NCBI GenBank assembly: GCA_029941135.1 | Contig: JAPYRI010000026.1 | Coordinates: 1-32,378, forward strand | Source of the DNA: Alphaproteobacteria bacterium | GTDB taxonomy: Bacteria > Pseudomonadota > Alphaproteobacteria > JAPYRI01 | Length of the DNA: 32,378 nucleotides | Reading direction: 5' to 3' | Shown: positions 1 through 7,442 of the stretch, one piece after another | Layout of the letters: the number at the start of each line of letters is the position of its first letter | Position numbering within the stretch: position 1 is the stretch's first letter | Position numbers and translations under genes: made by a program | Notes under the pieces: generated by a model | What the model saw: only the letters and a program-made list of their open reading frames with translations | Databases searched by the model: none | What the model was told of the DNA's origin: nothing

Positions 1-539
1 CTGCTGATCTGATCGACGCCATGGGGGCCGCGTTTCTGGGTATGATCGCGATTGAGACCGCATGCGACATCGACGACTTGGCAAAGATAGTCGGACGCGC
101 ACCGACGGCAAATGATTTTGAACCGACAACTTGGACTCTGATGGAAAGGGGCCGGGCGGTCACCGGTACCGAAGCCGTCGGCTTCAAACGCACGTTTCAT
201 CAAGTTGCCCGCATGGTCGGGCCGTTTTTCGAAGATTACGATGTGTACCTGGCACCGACCCTCGGCAAGCCGCCAATCCCGGTTGGCGAACTCAATCCGG
301 CCGATCCGGATTTTGATGCCTATTTTGCGCGATTGTTCGACTTCATTCCGTTTACGCCGCTGTTTAATATTACCGGCCAGCCCGGCGTTTCATTGCCCCT
401 GTGGTGGAACGACGGTGACTTGCCAATTGGTGTTCAATTCCTTTCCAAAATGGGTGAGGATGGTTTGCTCTACCAATTGGCCGGGCAGTTGGAGCGGGCT
501 CAGCCCTGGGCCGACAGAAGGCCTGCGGACCTTGCGTAA
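1..539 (+). CDS. Amidase (amidase-signature family), C-terminal part
   Basis: The reading frame is open from the first bases of the window (codons start at base 3) and ends in TAA, so only about the last 178 residues are visible. The protein would hydrolyse an amide bond. The Ser-Ser-Lys catalytic core lies upstream of the window. The visible part carries features usual for the C-terminal third of amidase-signature enzymes: a DVYLAPTLG stretch, then NITGQPGVSLPL followed by LPIGVQFLS, and an ending that reads LERAQPW. The family assignment is firm, but the substrate cannot be told. The next gene starts one base after the stop, which suggests cotranscription. Confidence 0.88.
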   Translation, partial: ADLIDAMGAAFLGMIAIETACDIDDLAKIVGRAPTANDFEPTTWTLMERGRAVTGTEAVGFKRTFHQVARMVGPFFEDYDVYLAPTLGKPPIPVGELNPADPDFDAYFARLFDFIPFTPLFNITGQPGVSLPLWWNDGDLPIGVQFLSKMGEDGLLYQLAGQLERAQPWADRRPADLA

Positions 540-540
540 T

Positions 541-1236
541 ATGTATATTCTGCGAGCGGCCGTGCTGGTCTTCTGGGCGACACTCAGCCTCCCGGCGCAT
601 TCTGCCGATTGGTTTGATCTGATTTTGTCGGATGGCACCAAGCTCAAGTATGGCATTGAATACCCGCAAGGATTTGATGCTCGCAAAACATATCCGGTAA
701 TTCTCGCCTTGCCGCCGGGTGGTCAAAGCCGGCGCATGATCGAAATGGCGCATGACAATTATTGGGGCGCGGAAGCCAGTGAGCGTGGTTTTGTTGTGGT
801 CAGCCCCATCGCTCCTTATCACAAGTTTTTCTATGCGGGCGGCGAGGTCTATATTCCCGAGCTTCTCGACCAGATCACCAAGTCCTACAAAGTGGAGCTG
901 GAAAAATTTCACCTGGTCGGGATCAGCAACGGTGGTCTGAGCGCATTTCAAGTCGCCCTGGACGCACCTGAACGCTACCGGTCCCTTACCGTGCTATCCG
1001 GGTATCCGTTGAATTTGTCAAAAACGGATAGCTTGGAGTCGTTACGAGATTTACCGATCAGTATGTTTGTTGGCGAAGATGACACGCCTTGGCGGGAAAA
1101 AATGGATGAATTGAAGGCGCGCTTTGACGCCATGGATAAACTAGTATTCTACGAAGTGGTGCCAAACAACGGCCACGAAATCACTGACCTTGCCGGTGAA
1201 AACGCCAAGCGGATTTTTGAGCACATCCACGACTAA
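541..1236 (+). CDS. Secreted alpha/beta hydrolase (esterase/depolymerase-like)
   Basis: This encodes 231 residues starting at the ATG one base after the amidase stop. The frame is open further upstream, but that part only shadows the amidase. Residues 1-22 form a Sec signal peptide ending near AHSA, so the enzyme is probably periplasmic or exported. The nucleophile elbow is GISNGG (Ser129). An acidic GEDD stretch (Asp180/181) and His212 in NNGHE complete a plausible Ser-Asp-His triad. The LPPGG near residue 57 fits an oxyanion loop. The overall look is that of PHB-depolymerase or feruloyl-esterase-like hydrolases. The substrate is unknown. Confidence 0.75.
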   Translation: MYILRAAVLVFWATLSLPAHSADWFDLILSDGTKLKYGIEYPQGFDARKTYPVILALPPGGQSRRMIEMAHDNYWGAEASERGFVVVSPIAPYHKFFYAGGEVYIPELLDQITKSYKVELEKFHLVGISNGGLSAFQVALDAPERYRSLTVLSGYPLNLSKTDSLESLRDLPISMFVGEDDTPWREKMDELKARFDAMDKLVFYEVVPNNGHEITDLAGENAKRIFEHIHD

Positions 1237-1407
1237 TAGTATTTGGTTACGCTTCATTTACACTGGCGGCTTGGACGTGTAAGGCAAACGTTACACAGTC
1301 GAATGCCGGGTTCACCACTCTCCCTTTAACGCATTGAAAGATAACAAATAACCTTTGTTCTAATTCAGGCATGAAGCTTGCACCCGATTGATGACCGGCG
1401 TCAGATC

Positions 1408-1575
1408 ATGCATATCCAGACACAACCCCAGCCCCTACATTTTCCCATGGTTATGTTGGCCCTGTTGGCGGCGGCTCTCATTGTCTTGTTGGCCCTCGCA
1501 TACAGCGCTCAGGCGGCAGTGATTGAGCCCATGCCGCGGGCAACGGGGACGTGGGTGACCGTAACCAGTTATTAG
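1408..1575 (+). CDS. Small exported protein candidate, possibly amber-interrupted
   Basis: A 55-residue ORF begins at ATG 1408. A TTG at 1378 would add 10 residues. Residues 14-38 form one strongly hydrophobic segment ending in SAQAA, which looks like a signal peptide or a single membrane span. No good ribosome binding site is seen. The ORF ends in TAG at 1573-1575, and the same frame then stays open for 51 more codons to a TGA at 1729-1731, just before the terminator at 1758. The extension contains a Cys/Trp-rich stretch, CDPSAQWWCRGER. Either it is a short peptide, or a roughly 107-residue secreted protein cut by a nonsense codon. No family is recognised. Confidence 0.33.
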   Translation: MHIQTQPQPLHFPMVMLALLAAALIVLLALAYSAQAAVIEPMPRATGTWVTVTSY

Positions 1576-1757
1576 GGAGAGGGTGACCAGCGCCTAAAGA
1601 CAATGGCTTACATGCCGATTGTGAGTGAGCTGGATGCCTCCCTTGTTAACGCCGACGATGACCTCCAAGCTAGCTCTGTATGCGATCCATCGGCGCAATG
1701 GTGGTGCCGGGGAGAACGCCGCGCCAAATGATTTCAAAAAATAGAGCTGAAAATATA

Positions 1758-1791
1758 AAATAACCGCCGGAGGAAATGCCGGCGGTTATTT
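1758..1791. terminator. Strong bidirectional hairpin terminator
   Basis: A perfect 13-bp stem (1758-1770 with 1779-1791) encloses an 8-base loop. The stem has a GC-rich core (ACCGCCGG) and an A/T outer part, giving T-rich tails on both strands. It can end transcription from the plus-strand ORF at 1408 and from the minus-strand ORF at 1832-2005. Confidence 0.8.
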
Positions 1792-1831
1792 CGCATTGCG
1801 CTCGACCCGCCAATCGGCGGCGCCGTTGGAC

Positions 1832-2005
1832 CTAGTGGACAACCCGGTCGTCAGCGGGATTGTCAGGGTCGTAGTTTTGCCCGATGTCCGCGTAAAACTC
1901 GAGCGCAGCGTCCAAATCCTTCATGGTCATGGTGCCGCGTTCAATAATTTCCCGGAATTCGCGCGCGATTTCATCGATGGTCCTGATGACTGTTTTCTGA
2001 GTCAT
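1832..2005 (-). CDS. Hypothetical 57-residue acidic protein
   Basis: On the minus strand ATG 2005 opens a 57-codon frame ending in TAG at 1834-1832. The start of the product is MTQKTVIRTIDEIAREFREI and it ends in DDRVVH. It is charged, has no membrane segment, and its first 40 residues look helical. A GAGGG lies about 10 bases before the ATG. The gene is closely followed by the strong terminator at 1758-1791 and preceded by two hairpins (2029-2053 and 2071-2098), so it may be a separate small transcript downstream of the enoyl-CoA hydratase gene. No family is recognised. Confidence 0.55.
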   Translation of the reverse strand: MTQKTVIRTIDEIAREFREIIERGTMTMKDLDAALEFYADIGQNYDPDNPADDRVVH

Positions 2006-2028
2006 GACCTAGCCCTCGGTTTAATTGA

Positions 2029-2053
2029 CAGTTGCGCATGGTAAGCGCAACTG
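2029..2053 (-). promoter_or_regulatory. Perfect 9-bp inverted repeat ahead of the 57-residue ORF
   Basis: CAGTTGCGC (2029-2037) pairs perfectly with GCGCAACTG (2045-2053) around a 7-base loop. It lies 24-48 bases upstream of the small ORF start. There is no T-run, so an operator or a leader hairpin is more likely than a terminator. Confidence 0.4.
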
Positions 2054-2070
2054 CTTAAAGCTTCGCAAAT

Positions 2071-2098
2071 CGAGGATTACAGCGAAATTGAATCCTCG
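2071..2098 (-). terminator. Hairpin directly after the enoyl-CoA hydratase stop codon
   Basis: CGAGGATT (2071-2078) pairs with AATCCTCG (2091-2098), with a 12-base loop. On the minus strand it starts two bases after the hydratase stop codon and is followed by ATTT. It is a plausible but weak rho-independent terminator or an mRNA-end stabiliser. Confidence 0.45.
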
Positions 2099-2099
2099 T

Positions 2100-2888
2100 T
2101 TATTCGCCGGTAAAGGCCGGTTTGCGTTTATTCACAAACGCGTCGATGCCCTCTCGCCCGTCGTGCGTTACCATCATGTCTGCAATTCCTTGGGCTTCCA
2201 CTTCCATTTGGGTTTCAAGTGATGCCGAAGTGCCTTCCATAATGAGGCGCTTGGCATTGCCGTAAGCGCGGGTGGGCCCTTGGGCGAGCTTAGTCGCGAG
2301 CGCATTGGCTTCGGTCATCAGGTCCGCGTCGGGCACCACTTTGTTCAAGATGCCCCAGTCCAGTGCTTCGGCAGAAGTCAGTTTGCGATTGGTGATGGCA
2401 AGTTCCTTGGCCCGGCGCATGCCGACCAGGCGACTGACGAAATAGGTGCCGCTTCCATCCGGCGACAGGCCGGCCAAGGTATAAGCCATTGTATAGGCCG
2501 AAGACTCAGAGCCAATTGCCAAGTCAGTTGCGCACACGAGGCTCATGCCTGCGCCCGCAGCAACCCCATTTACGGCAGCGATAACGGGTGCGTCCATGCG
2601 ATTGAGGCGCGATACGGCAGCATGGAGATAGACCGTCATTTCGCGGACAAACGCCGGTAGTTCGTCACCCTTGCTAGAAAAAGATACCAAGTCGCCGCCT
2701 GCACAAAACGCTTTGCCATTGCCGGTGATGATAACGGCACGCACATTCGGGTCCACATCCATTTGGATCGAGGCTTCCATGAGTTCTTTCGCCATTTCGC
2801 AACTCATGGCATTGAAGCTGTCGGGTCGGTCCAGTGTGATCAGGGCGACCCCGTCAGCCACGTGATAAGAAAAAGTTTCATATTCCAT
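2100..2888 (-). CDS. Enoyl-CoA hydratase/isomerase, PaaG-like
   Basis: This is a 262-residue crotonase-fold enzyme, the usual family length, acting on CoA thioesters in the cytosol. The oxyanion-hole segments are FCAGGD (residues 61-66) and NGVAAGAGM (107-115). The first catalytic Glu of true hydratases is not evident near residue 137. Instead there is GLSPDGSG with Asp144, as in PaaG-type isomerases, and the end, DGREGIDAFVNKRKPAFTGE, also resembles PaaG. A ring-oxepin or double-bond isomerase role is therefore more likely than plain beta-oxidation hydration, but no other phenylacetate genes are nearby. A GGGAGATAG stretch precedes the ATG. Confidence 0.85.
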   Translation of the reverse strand: MEYETFSYHVADGVALITLDRPDSFNAMSCEMAKELMEASIQMDVDPNVRAVIITGNGKAFCAGGDLVSFSSKGDELPAFVREMTVYLHAAVSRLNRMDAPVIAAVNGVAAGAGMSLVCATDLAIGSESSAYTMAYTLAGLSPDGSGTYFVSRLVGMRRAKELAITNRKLTSAEALDWGILNKVVPDADLMTEANALATKLAQGPTRAYGNAKRLIMEGTSASLETQMEVEAQGIADMMVTHDGREGIDAFVNKRKPAFTGE

Positions 2889-3141
2889 TGCTATCTCCCT
2901 GAGGGCGCACCGGCGCCAATATTTTGATAAGTTCCTACTTGGCGCGGATTGTCTCCGTATCCGGCGGAAGGGTCAACAGCGCAGAACATAGCAAATTGCC
3001 ACTTTCAGATGGTAAGGGGGCTGTGCGCCCCCGCACCATATCGGCTACAGTACGCCCGACCTTTTGATCAGTGACACAGGGCGCTTGATCGATACTCAAT
3101 TTGAAACCATTTTCCTGAAGTAATCGGAAAGGCGATTGCCT

Positions 3142-3915
3142 GTGAAAGGCGCTGAAAACGCAATAGTCCCAGCTGTGCTGGAGGTTGTGGGGTTGAGCCA
3201 TAATTTTGGCGCACGCCGGGCCTTGGACCATGCTGGTTTTACCATTCGGCCCGGCGAGTTCACCGTGTTGCTGGGGCAAAATGGCGCCGGTAAGACCACG
3301 TTGTTTTCCTTGGTGACCCGTTTGTTCGGGTCCGACCAAGGTGCGATCCGTGTGTTCGGGCATGATGTCAATCGCCGGCCGTCCGAGGCCTTGAAAAGAA
3401 TAGGCGTTGTTTTTCAGCAGCGCACTTTGGACCCCGATCTAAGCGTGCGGCAAAACCTCATGTACCACGCGGCCCTACACGGCCTGAGCCGCAGGGCAGC
3501 AAAGTCCCGTGTTGCCGAGGAACTCGCGCGGATTGATCTCACTGATCGGGCCGACGATAAAGTGCGCCAGCTTTCAGGCGGTCAGGCACGCCGGGTAGAA
3601 GTCGCGCGGGCACTGATGCACGAGCCCCGGCTGTTATTGCTGGATGAACCGACAGTGGGGCTTGATATGGCCAGCCGGCAATCCCTCCTGGAACATGTTC
3701 GCCGTCAGTGCCGGGACAAGGGTTTGGCGGTACTGTGGGCCACCCACTTGATCGACGAAGTTGATGATGAAAGTCACGTGATCGTTCTCCACCAGGGCAA
3801 AGTGCTGGACACAGGAGTCGTCAACGAAGTGGTCGAACGCGCGGGCACAACCACAATACGCGAGGCGTTTGCCGGCCTCACCGGTAGTCAACTGAACGGC
3901 GGAAAAGCGCCGTGA
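3142..3915 (+). CDS. ABC transporter ATP-binding protein (PQQ/alcohol-system type)
   Basis: This encodes 257 residues from GTG 3142, which has GGAAAGG nine bases upstream. A TTG at 3136 is also in frame but too close to that site. All ATPase motifs are present: Walker A GQNGAGKTT (45-53), signature LSGGQ (144-148), Walker B LLLLDEP (164-170) and the H-loop His202. It supplies ATP hydrolysis for the membrane subunit that follows, whose GTG start overlaps this stop (GTGA). The pair resembles the ABC-2 exporters linked with PQQ-dependent alcohol dehydrogenase systems in proteobacteria. No PQQ dehydrogenase or pqq gene lies in this window, so the exported substrate remains unknown. Confidence 0.87.
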   Translation: MKGAENAIVPAVLEVVGLSHNFGARRALDHAGFTIRPGEFTVLLGQNGAGKTTLFSLVTRLFGSDQGAIRVFGHDVNRRPSEALKRIGVVFQQRTLDPDLSVRQNLMYHAALHGLSRRAAKSRVAEELARIDLTDRADDKVRQLSGGQARRVEVARALMHEPRLLLLDEPTVGLDMASRQSLLEHVRRQCRDKGLAVLWATHLIDEVDDESHVIVLHQGKVLDTGVVNEVVERAGTTTIREAFAGLTGSQLNGGKAP

Positions 3916-4724
3916 GCATGCTTCATTATTTGCGCTGCCTTGAAGGCATCGTGCGGCGGGAGGCCTTGAGGTTCGTTCACCAGCGCGGGCGCTTTATTTC
4001 GGCCTTGGTGCGGCCGCTGGTGTGGTTGTTCATATTTGCTGCGGGTTTCCGGTCGGTTTTGGGCGTGTCGATCATTGAACCTTACGACACTTATGTTCTC
4101 TATGAGGTCTATATTACACCCGGCCTTATTGGCATGATCCAGTTGTTCAACGGCATGCAAAGTTCACTTTCCATGGTTTACGACCGGGAAATGGGGAGCA
4201 TGAAAACGTTGCTGGTGAGCCCTTTGCCGCGCTGGTACATGCTCACATCCAAATTGCTCGCCGGGGTGGCGGTTTCCATTCTTCAGGTTTATGTGTTTTT
4301 GATCATCGCTTGGCTGTGGGGCGTGGATATTCCACTTATCGGATATCTGACGGTTTTACCTGCCTTGGTTTTGTCAGGCTTAATGCTAGGGGCACTTGGT
4401 TTGTTGCTGTCTTCGGCGATCAAACAACTGGAAAATTTTGCCGGCGTTATGAACTTTGTCATCTTTCCCATGTTTTTTGCGTCATCCGCCCTGTATCCCT
4501 TGTGGCGGGTTGCCGAGACCAGTCCAATGCTGCGCACCGTGTGCGATTTTAACCCGTTTACTCCGGCAGTCGAATTGATACGCTTTTCCCTGTATGGCCA
4601 ACTCAACGTAAATGCGCTGTTGTATGTATCCGGTGCACTGGCTGTCTTCTTGGGACTTGCCATCTATGGCTATGACCCCTCCAAAGGGTTTGTCGCGCGG
4701 CGGGGCGGCCCCGCCGCGGGTTAA
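3912..4724 (+). CDS. ABC-2 type transporter permease, PedC-like
   Basis: This is a 270-residue inner-membrane protein with about six hydrophobic spans and the ABC-2 permease layout. The N-terminal RREALRFVHQRGRF and LVRPLVWLFIFAAGFR, then LFNGMQSSLSMVYDREMGSM and LLVSPLPRWYMLTSKLLAG, match my recollection of PedC, the alcohol ABC transporter permease family. GTG 3912 overlaps the upstream ATPase stop by four bases. ATG 3918 is an alternative start. It should form a dimer with two copies of the ATPase and export a small hydrophobic or alcohol-related compound. The function is inferred from family context only. Confidence 0.83.
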   Translation: MSMLHYLRCLEGIVRREALRFVHQRGRFISALVRPLVWLFIFAAGFRSVLGVSIIEPYDTYVLYEVYITPGLIGMIQLFNGMQSSLSMVYDREMGSMKTLLVSPLPRWYMLTSKLLAGVAVSILQVYVFLIIAWLWGVDIPLIGYLTVLPALVLSGLMLGALGLLLSSAIKQLENFAGVMNFVIFPMFFASSALYPLWRVAETSPMLRTVCDFNPFTPAVELIRFSLYGQLNVNALLYVSGALAVFLGLAIYGYDPSKGFVARRGGPAAG

Positions 4725-4803
4725 CCATACAGTCATTCCGTGCTTCGCCCCTGGGGTCAGCTTCTGGTAAAATCCGGCACAATAATTGTGTCAGGATGAC
4801 AAC

Positions 4804-5496
4804 ATGAAACTATTAGGAAATTTTACAATGGCGACTTTCGCCTTGGCGCTGGCTTCCATGCCGGCGCACGCCGTGTTGCGAGACTAGGATTTTGAGCGCG
4901 AGCGGCGCCACGCCACCTATCACGCGCAATTCCAAATTCTGAAAATCGCCGTGCCCACGGAGACTCCAGGCGAGTGCCGGATTTGGGGGGAGGTGGCGCA
5001 AGTTTTCAAAAGCATGGGGCGCTCTTTTAAAGAGGGTGAGAAAATCGACTTTGATGTCAGTTGCATGAGCCGCAATGACCTCATACCCACCGATGATACG
5101 CAGTGGTTGGAAATTTCCCAACTGCAAAATGCGCGCTATATTGAAGTGTATTTGAACCGCTACTTTTCCGGCGACGGAGACGTTTATCAAATTCCGGTGT
5201 GGCAGTACCGGGTGATAGAAAAGCCTACAGCTGCTCCCCAATGTCCTGACACAACCAAAGGGGCGCGATGCGATGTGTTCGATATTTTGCGAATAGAAGT
5301 TCCCGGGATCAAGCGGGATTCGGAGTCCAGTGGGATTTCCGTGACGATCGATCTTCCAATACAAACCGTGCGGCGATTACGGGTGGTGGCGGCCCAGCGC
5401 ACCCGGCGGAGCGAAACCCAAAAGACGACGGTTGCCGATATCATTACGGAATTGATTGCGCAGGAGATTGACGCTTTGAAAGCCGGAGAGCGCTAA
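4804..5496 (+). pseudogene. Secreted protein interrupted by an in-frame TAG
   Basis: ATG 4804 has AGGA eight bases upstream and starts a clear signal peptide ending in MPAHA. Codon 28 is TAG (4885-4887), just after VLRD. The same frame then runs open from DFERERRHATYH to TAA at 5494-5496, giving a 230-residue product if the TAG were read. The post-stop part is well-formed periplasmic-looking sequence with Cys residues and a helical end (DIITELIAQEIDAL). There is no convincing restart site; GTG 4951 lacks a ribosome binding site. A palindrome CACAAT-A-ATTGTG (4778-4790) lies just before the start and may be an operator. A nonsense pseudogene is the simplest reading, and readthrough is the alternative. 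No family is recognised. Confidence 0.7.
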
Positions 5497-5516
5497 GCGC
5501 ATCTATATTTTCCGCT

Positions 5517-6884
5517 TTAGAATGTGACCCGCGCGCCGGCCAAAACCGTGTCCAAATCATCGATGCCGGAGCCGGGAATATCCAGCTTCAAGCGCCGATA
5601 GGACGCATACAGTTCGGTGCCCCAGTCCGTCACGTGTTGAACCACGGCAAAAGCCATACTGTCACCTTCCGCGCCATTAGACGGCAGGTCCCAAGTTCCC
5701 CGGTAATCCACTGAAACCGCCGTGTAGCCAAATTTGATCAATTTGGCCTTATAACCGAGCTTGCCATAAATAGACCGCGGATCTTGATTGATTGCGCTGC
5801 CGGTCATGTCGCGAGTCGCACCGGCGATGGTAAAATTGAGACCGTTATTGTGAAGGACCGACAACGAGCCGCTAAATTGACTTTCCATGCTGCTGCTGAT
5901 CGACGATGTGTTGGCGTATCCGGCAGCCGCAATCACTTTAAAAGTGAAGAGCTTTTGGCCGTAATGCAGAGCCGCATCCCAAGCACCGCCGTCGATTAGG
6001 GAGCCGGATGCACGCAGTCCCCGATAAAATGGCGTGTCGTAGCGAATGCGGTCACGCCGGCCCAATCCGTCCATGTTATTGAACGCCGTATCCACCGTGA
6101 CGGTCGAGAACACGCCGTTGCGACGGGCAAAAACCAATTTCCCACCGACATCCTTAACATCTGAAGAAGCCACCAGTTTGGTTCCCGACAAATCAGATTC
6201 AAAGGTTTTATCGGACGCCGTACTGCCTTGACCGAGCGACACTTTGCCGTATTTATTACTGTCCACATACAACTCGATGATGCGTTCATTGAATGTGACA
6301 TCACTGCTGCCACGGATGCCGTCGTTGGAGGTGCCTTCGGCACTCGTATTATCGTCCTGGGTAATGCTGCGCGAACTGTTGCTTTCGATTTCGACTTCAA
6401 TGGTTGACCCAACGATCACGCCATCGCGCGGAGAAACCTTGCCTTTCAAGCGCACGCGGGTTGATGAGTTGTCATTGTCCACGCTGCGCACATCCGACGA
6501 TGTGCCATCGTCATAGAACATGGCGGCCCGATTAACTTGACCCGATAAAGTGAGGCTGGCCTTTTTGCCGCCCGACGAGACCGGTGCCGGTTTTGTGCGT
6601 ACGGTTTTTGCGGAGGCCGCACGTGGCGGCACAATCTCGGCCGACCGGCCTGGCGCAATAGGCGTCGTCGTCGCTGTGCGTCCGGCCGCCTTGGCGCCGG
6701 TTACCAATTGTTGGACTTGCCTTGAAAGCATCAATATTTGCGCTTGTTGAGAGGCGATCTGGGCTTGCTGCTCAGCGATCATATCTTCCATTAGCCGCAA
6801 ACGGTCGTCCCCGTCCGCCGCCCGTGCCGTGGTGCCTGACAAAAACACAATTATTGCCACTGCAATAAACGCGGGCAGCTTCAT
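5517..6884 (-). CDS. Outer-membrane porin with N-terminal coiled coil
   Basis: This encodes 455 residues from ATG 6884, which has GAGGA eight bases upstream. An in-frame GTG at 6899 overlaps that site and is unlikely to be the start. Residues 1-22 are a signal peptide (cleavage after ARA). Residues 24-60 form a Gln-rich coiled coil (IAEQQAQIASQQAQIL). A Thr/Ala/Pro-rich linker follows to about 105, then a beta-barrel of alternating strands that ends in a C-terminal Phe (AGARVTF), the usual BAM signal. The coiled coil probably helps trimerisation or spans toward the peptidoglycan. It is a general or solute-specific porin with unknown substrate. It converges with the interrupted secreted-protein gene, 20 bases away. 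Confidence 0.85.
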   Translation of the reverse strand: MKLPAFIAVAIIVFLSGTTARAADGDDRLRLMEDMIAEQQAQIASQQAQILMLSRQVQQLVTGAKAAGRTATTTPIAPGRSAEIVPPRAASAKTVRTKPAPVSSGGKKASLTLSGQVNRAAMFYDDGTSSDVRSVDNDNSSTRVRLKGKVSPRDGVIVGSTIEVEIESNSSRSITQDDNTSAEGTSNDGIRGSSDVTFNERIIELYVDSNKYGKVSLGQGSTASDKTFESDLSGTKLVASSDVKDVGGKLVFARRNGVFSTVTVDTAFNNMDGLGRRDRIRYDTPFYRGLRASGSLIDGGAWDAALHYGQKLFTFKVIAAAGYANTSSISSSMESQFSGSLSVLHNNGLNFTIAGATRDMTGSAINQDPRSIYGKLGYKAKLIKFGYTAVSVDYRGTWDLPSNGAEGDSMAFAVVQHVTDWGTELYASYRRLKLDIPGSGIDDLDTVLAGARVTF

Positions 6885-6989
6885 AATGACAATCCTCACA
6901 GACAGGCAGCGTTAGCTGGGTTTACGCCAGCCCGGAGATTGGTGCAAGTAAAAGCGCCGACTGATCTGGCGGTGAATAAGGCCGGCAGG

Positions 6990-7172
6990 TTAACCGCCAT
7001 AAATGACAAATTCGCCAGAAGATCCAGACAATATGCCGGGACGGGAACTGTCCTCATCGCGGTCAGACTCGTTCAAATGTTCGCCGCTTGCGCAGGCGGA
7101 AAGAGCGAGGGTAAATAAAGCACATGCGACAACTCGACCGGTTAGCTGTCGCCAAAATAAATCCGGCAGCAT
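6990..7172 (-). CDS. Small lipoprotein
   Basis: This encodes 60 residues from ATG 7172, or 67 from GTG 7193. A hydrophobic stretch ends in the lipobox LSAC, so the Cys should be lipidated. The mature part is only about 35 residues and rich in Asp, Ser and Gly, ending EFVIYGG. The ribosome binding site is weak for both starts. It is probably anchored in the outer membrane. It lies upstream of the porin on the same strand with a 105-base gap, so cotranscription is possible. No family is recognised. Confidence 0.55.
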   Translation of the reverse strand: MLPDLFWRQLTGRVVACALFTLALSACASGEHLNESDRDEDSSRPGILSGSSGEFVIYGG

Positions 7173-7204
7173 GCTGGTAGGGTATACCAACACGCTGCCG
7201 AAAG

Positions 7205-7254
7205 GAGAGCGATTTAACTTAGGTGGTTAGAAGTCGAAATGCGACTTAGCTCTC
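7205..7254 (-). other. Nested inverted repeats in a divergent intergenic region
   Basis: GAGAGC (7205-7210) can pair with GCTCTC (7249-7254), enclosing an inner hairpin AAGTCG/CGACTT (7231-7236 with 7242-7247). It lies in the likely 5' leader of the small lipoprotein. The arms are only six bases, so chance is possible. No gene is seen in the rest of the gap 7194-7427. Confidence 0.25.
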
Positions 7255-7442
7255 GCTTTATAGTACCTGCCTAGATTCCCCGGCTCTGACATGCCGTGGG
7301 ATAATCAATCGGTTTCGTCAAATGATTGAGCAAATTGGCGGACGTAGTATATCGGCAACGATTTGCGCCTGTTTAGCTTGGTCTTTATAAGATTGCACTT
7401 CTATTTATTTGAATTCGTTTTTGCTTAATGGGGGATGACCCG

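Noticed and set aside
205-540. Upstream extension of the secreted hydrolase frame over the amidase gene
   Set aside because: It overlaps a clearly conserved amidase in another frame; the signal peptide begins exactly at ATG 541.
1277-1296. GTGTAA...TTACAC inverted repeat between hydrolase and small ORF
   Set aside because: The arms are only six bases with an 8-base loop and no T-run; chance cannot be excluded.
1796-2044. Plus-strand frame of 82 codons
   Set aside because: The minus strand holds a better-shaped 57-codon gene with start signal and terminator in the same bases.
2935-3363. Minus-strand frame of 142 codons opposite the ABC ATPase start
   Set aside because: It shadows the ATPase N-terminus, has no motif and no ribosome binding site.
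4885-4887. Pyrrolysine or selenocysteine insertion at the in-frame stops
   Set aside because: Selenocysteine uses TGA, and no pyl gene or pylT-like tRNA is in this window; it stays only as a genome-wide test.
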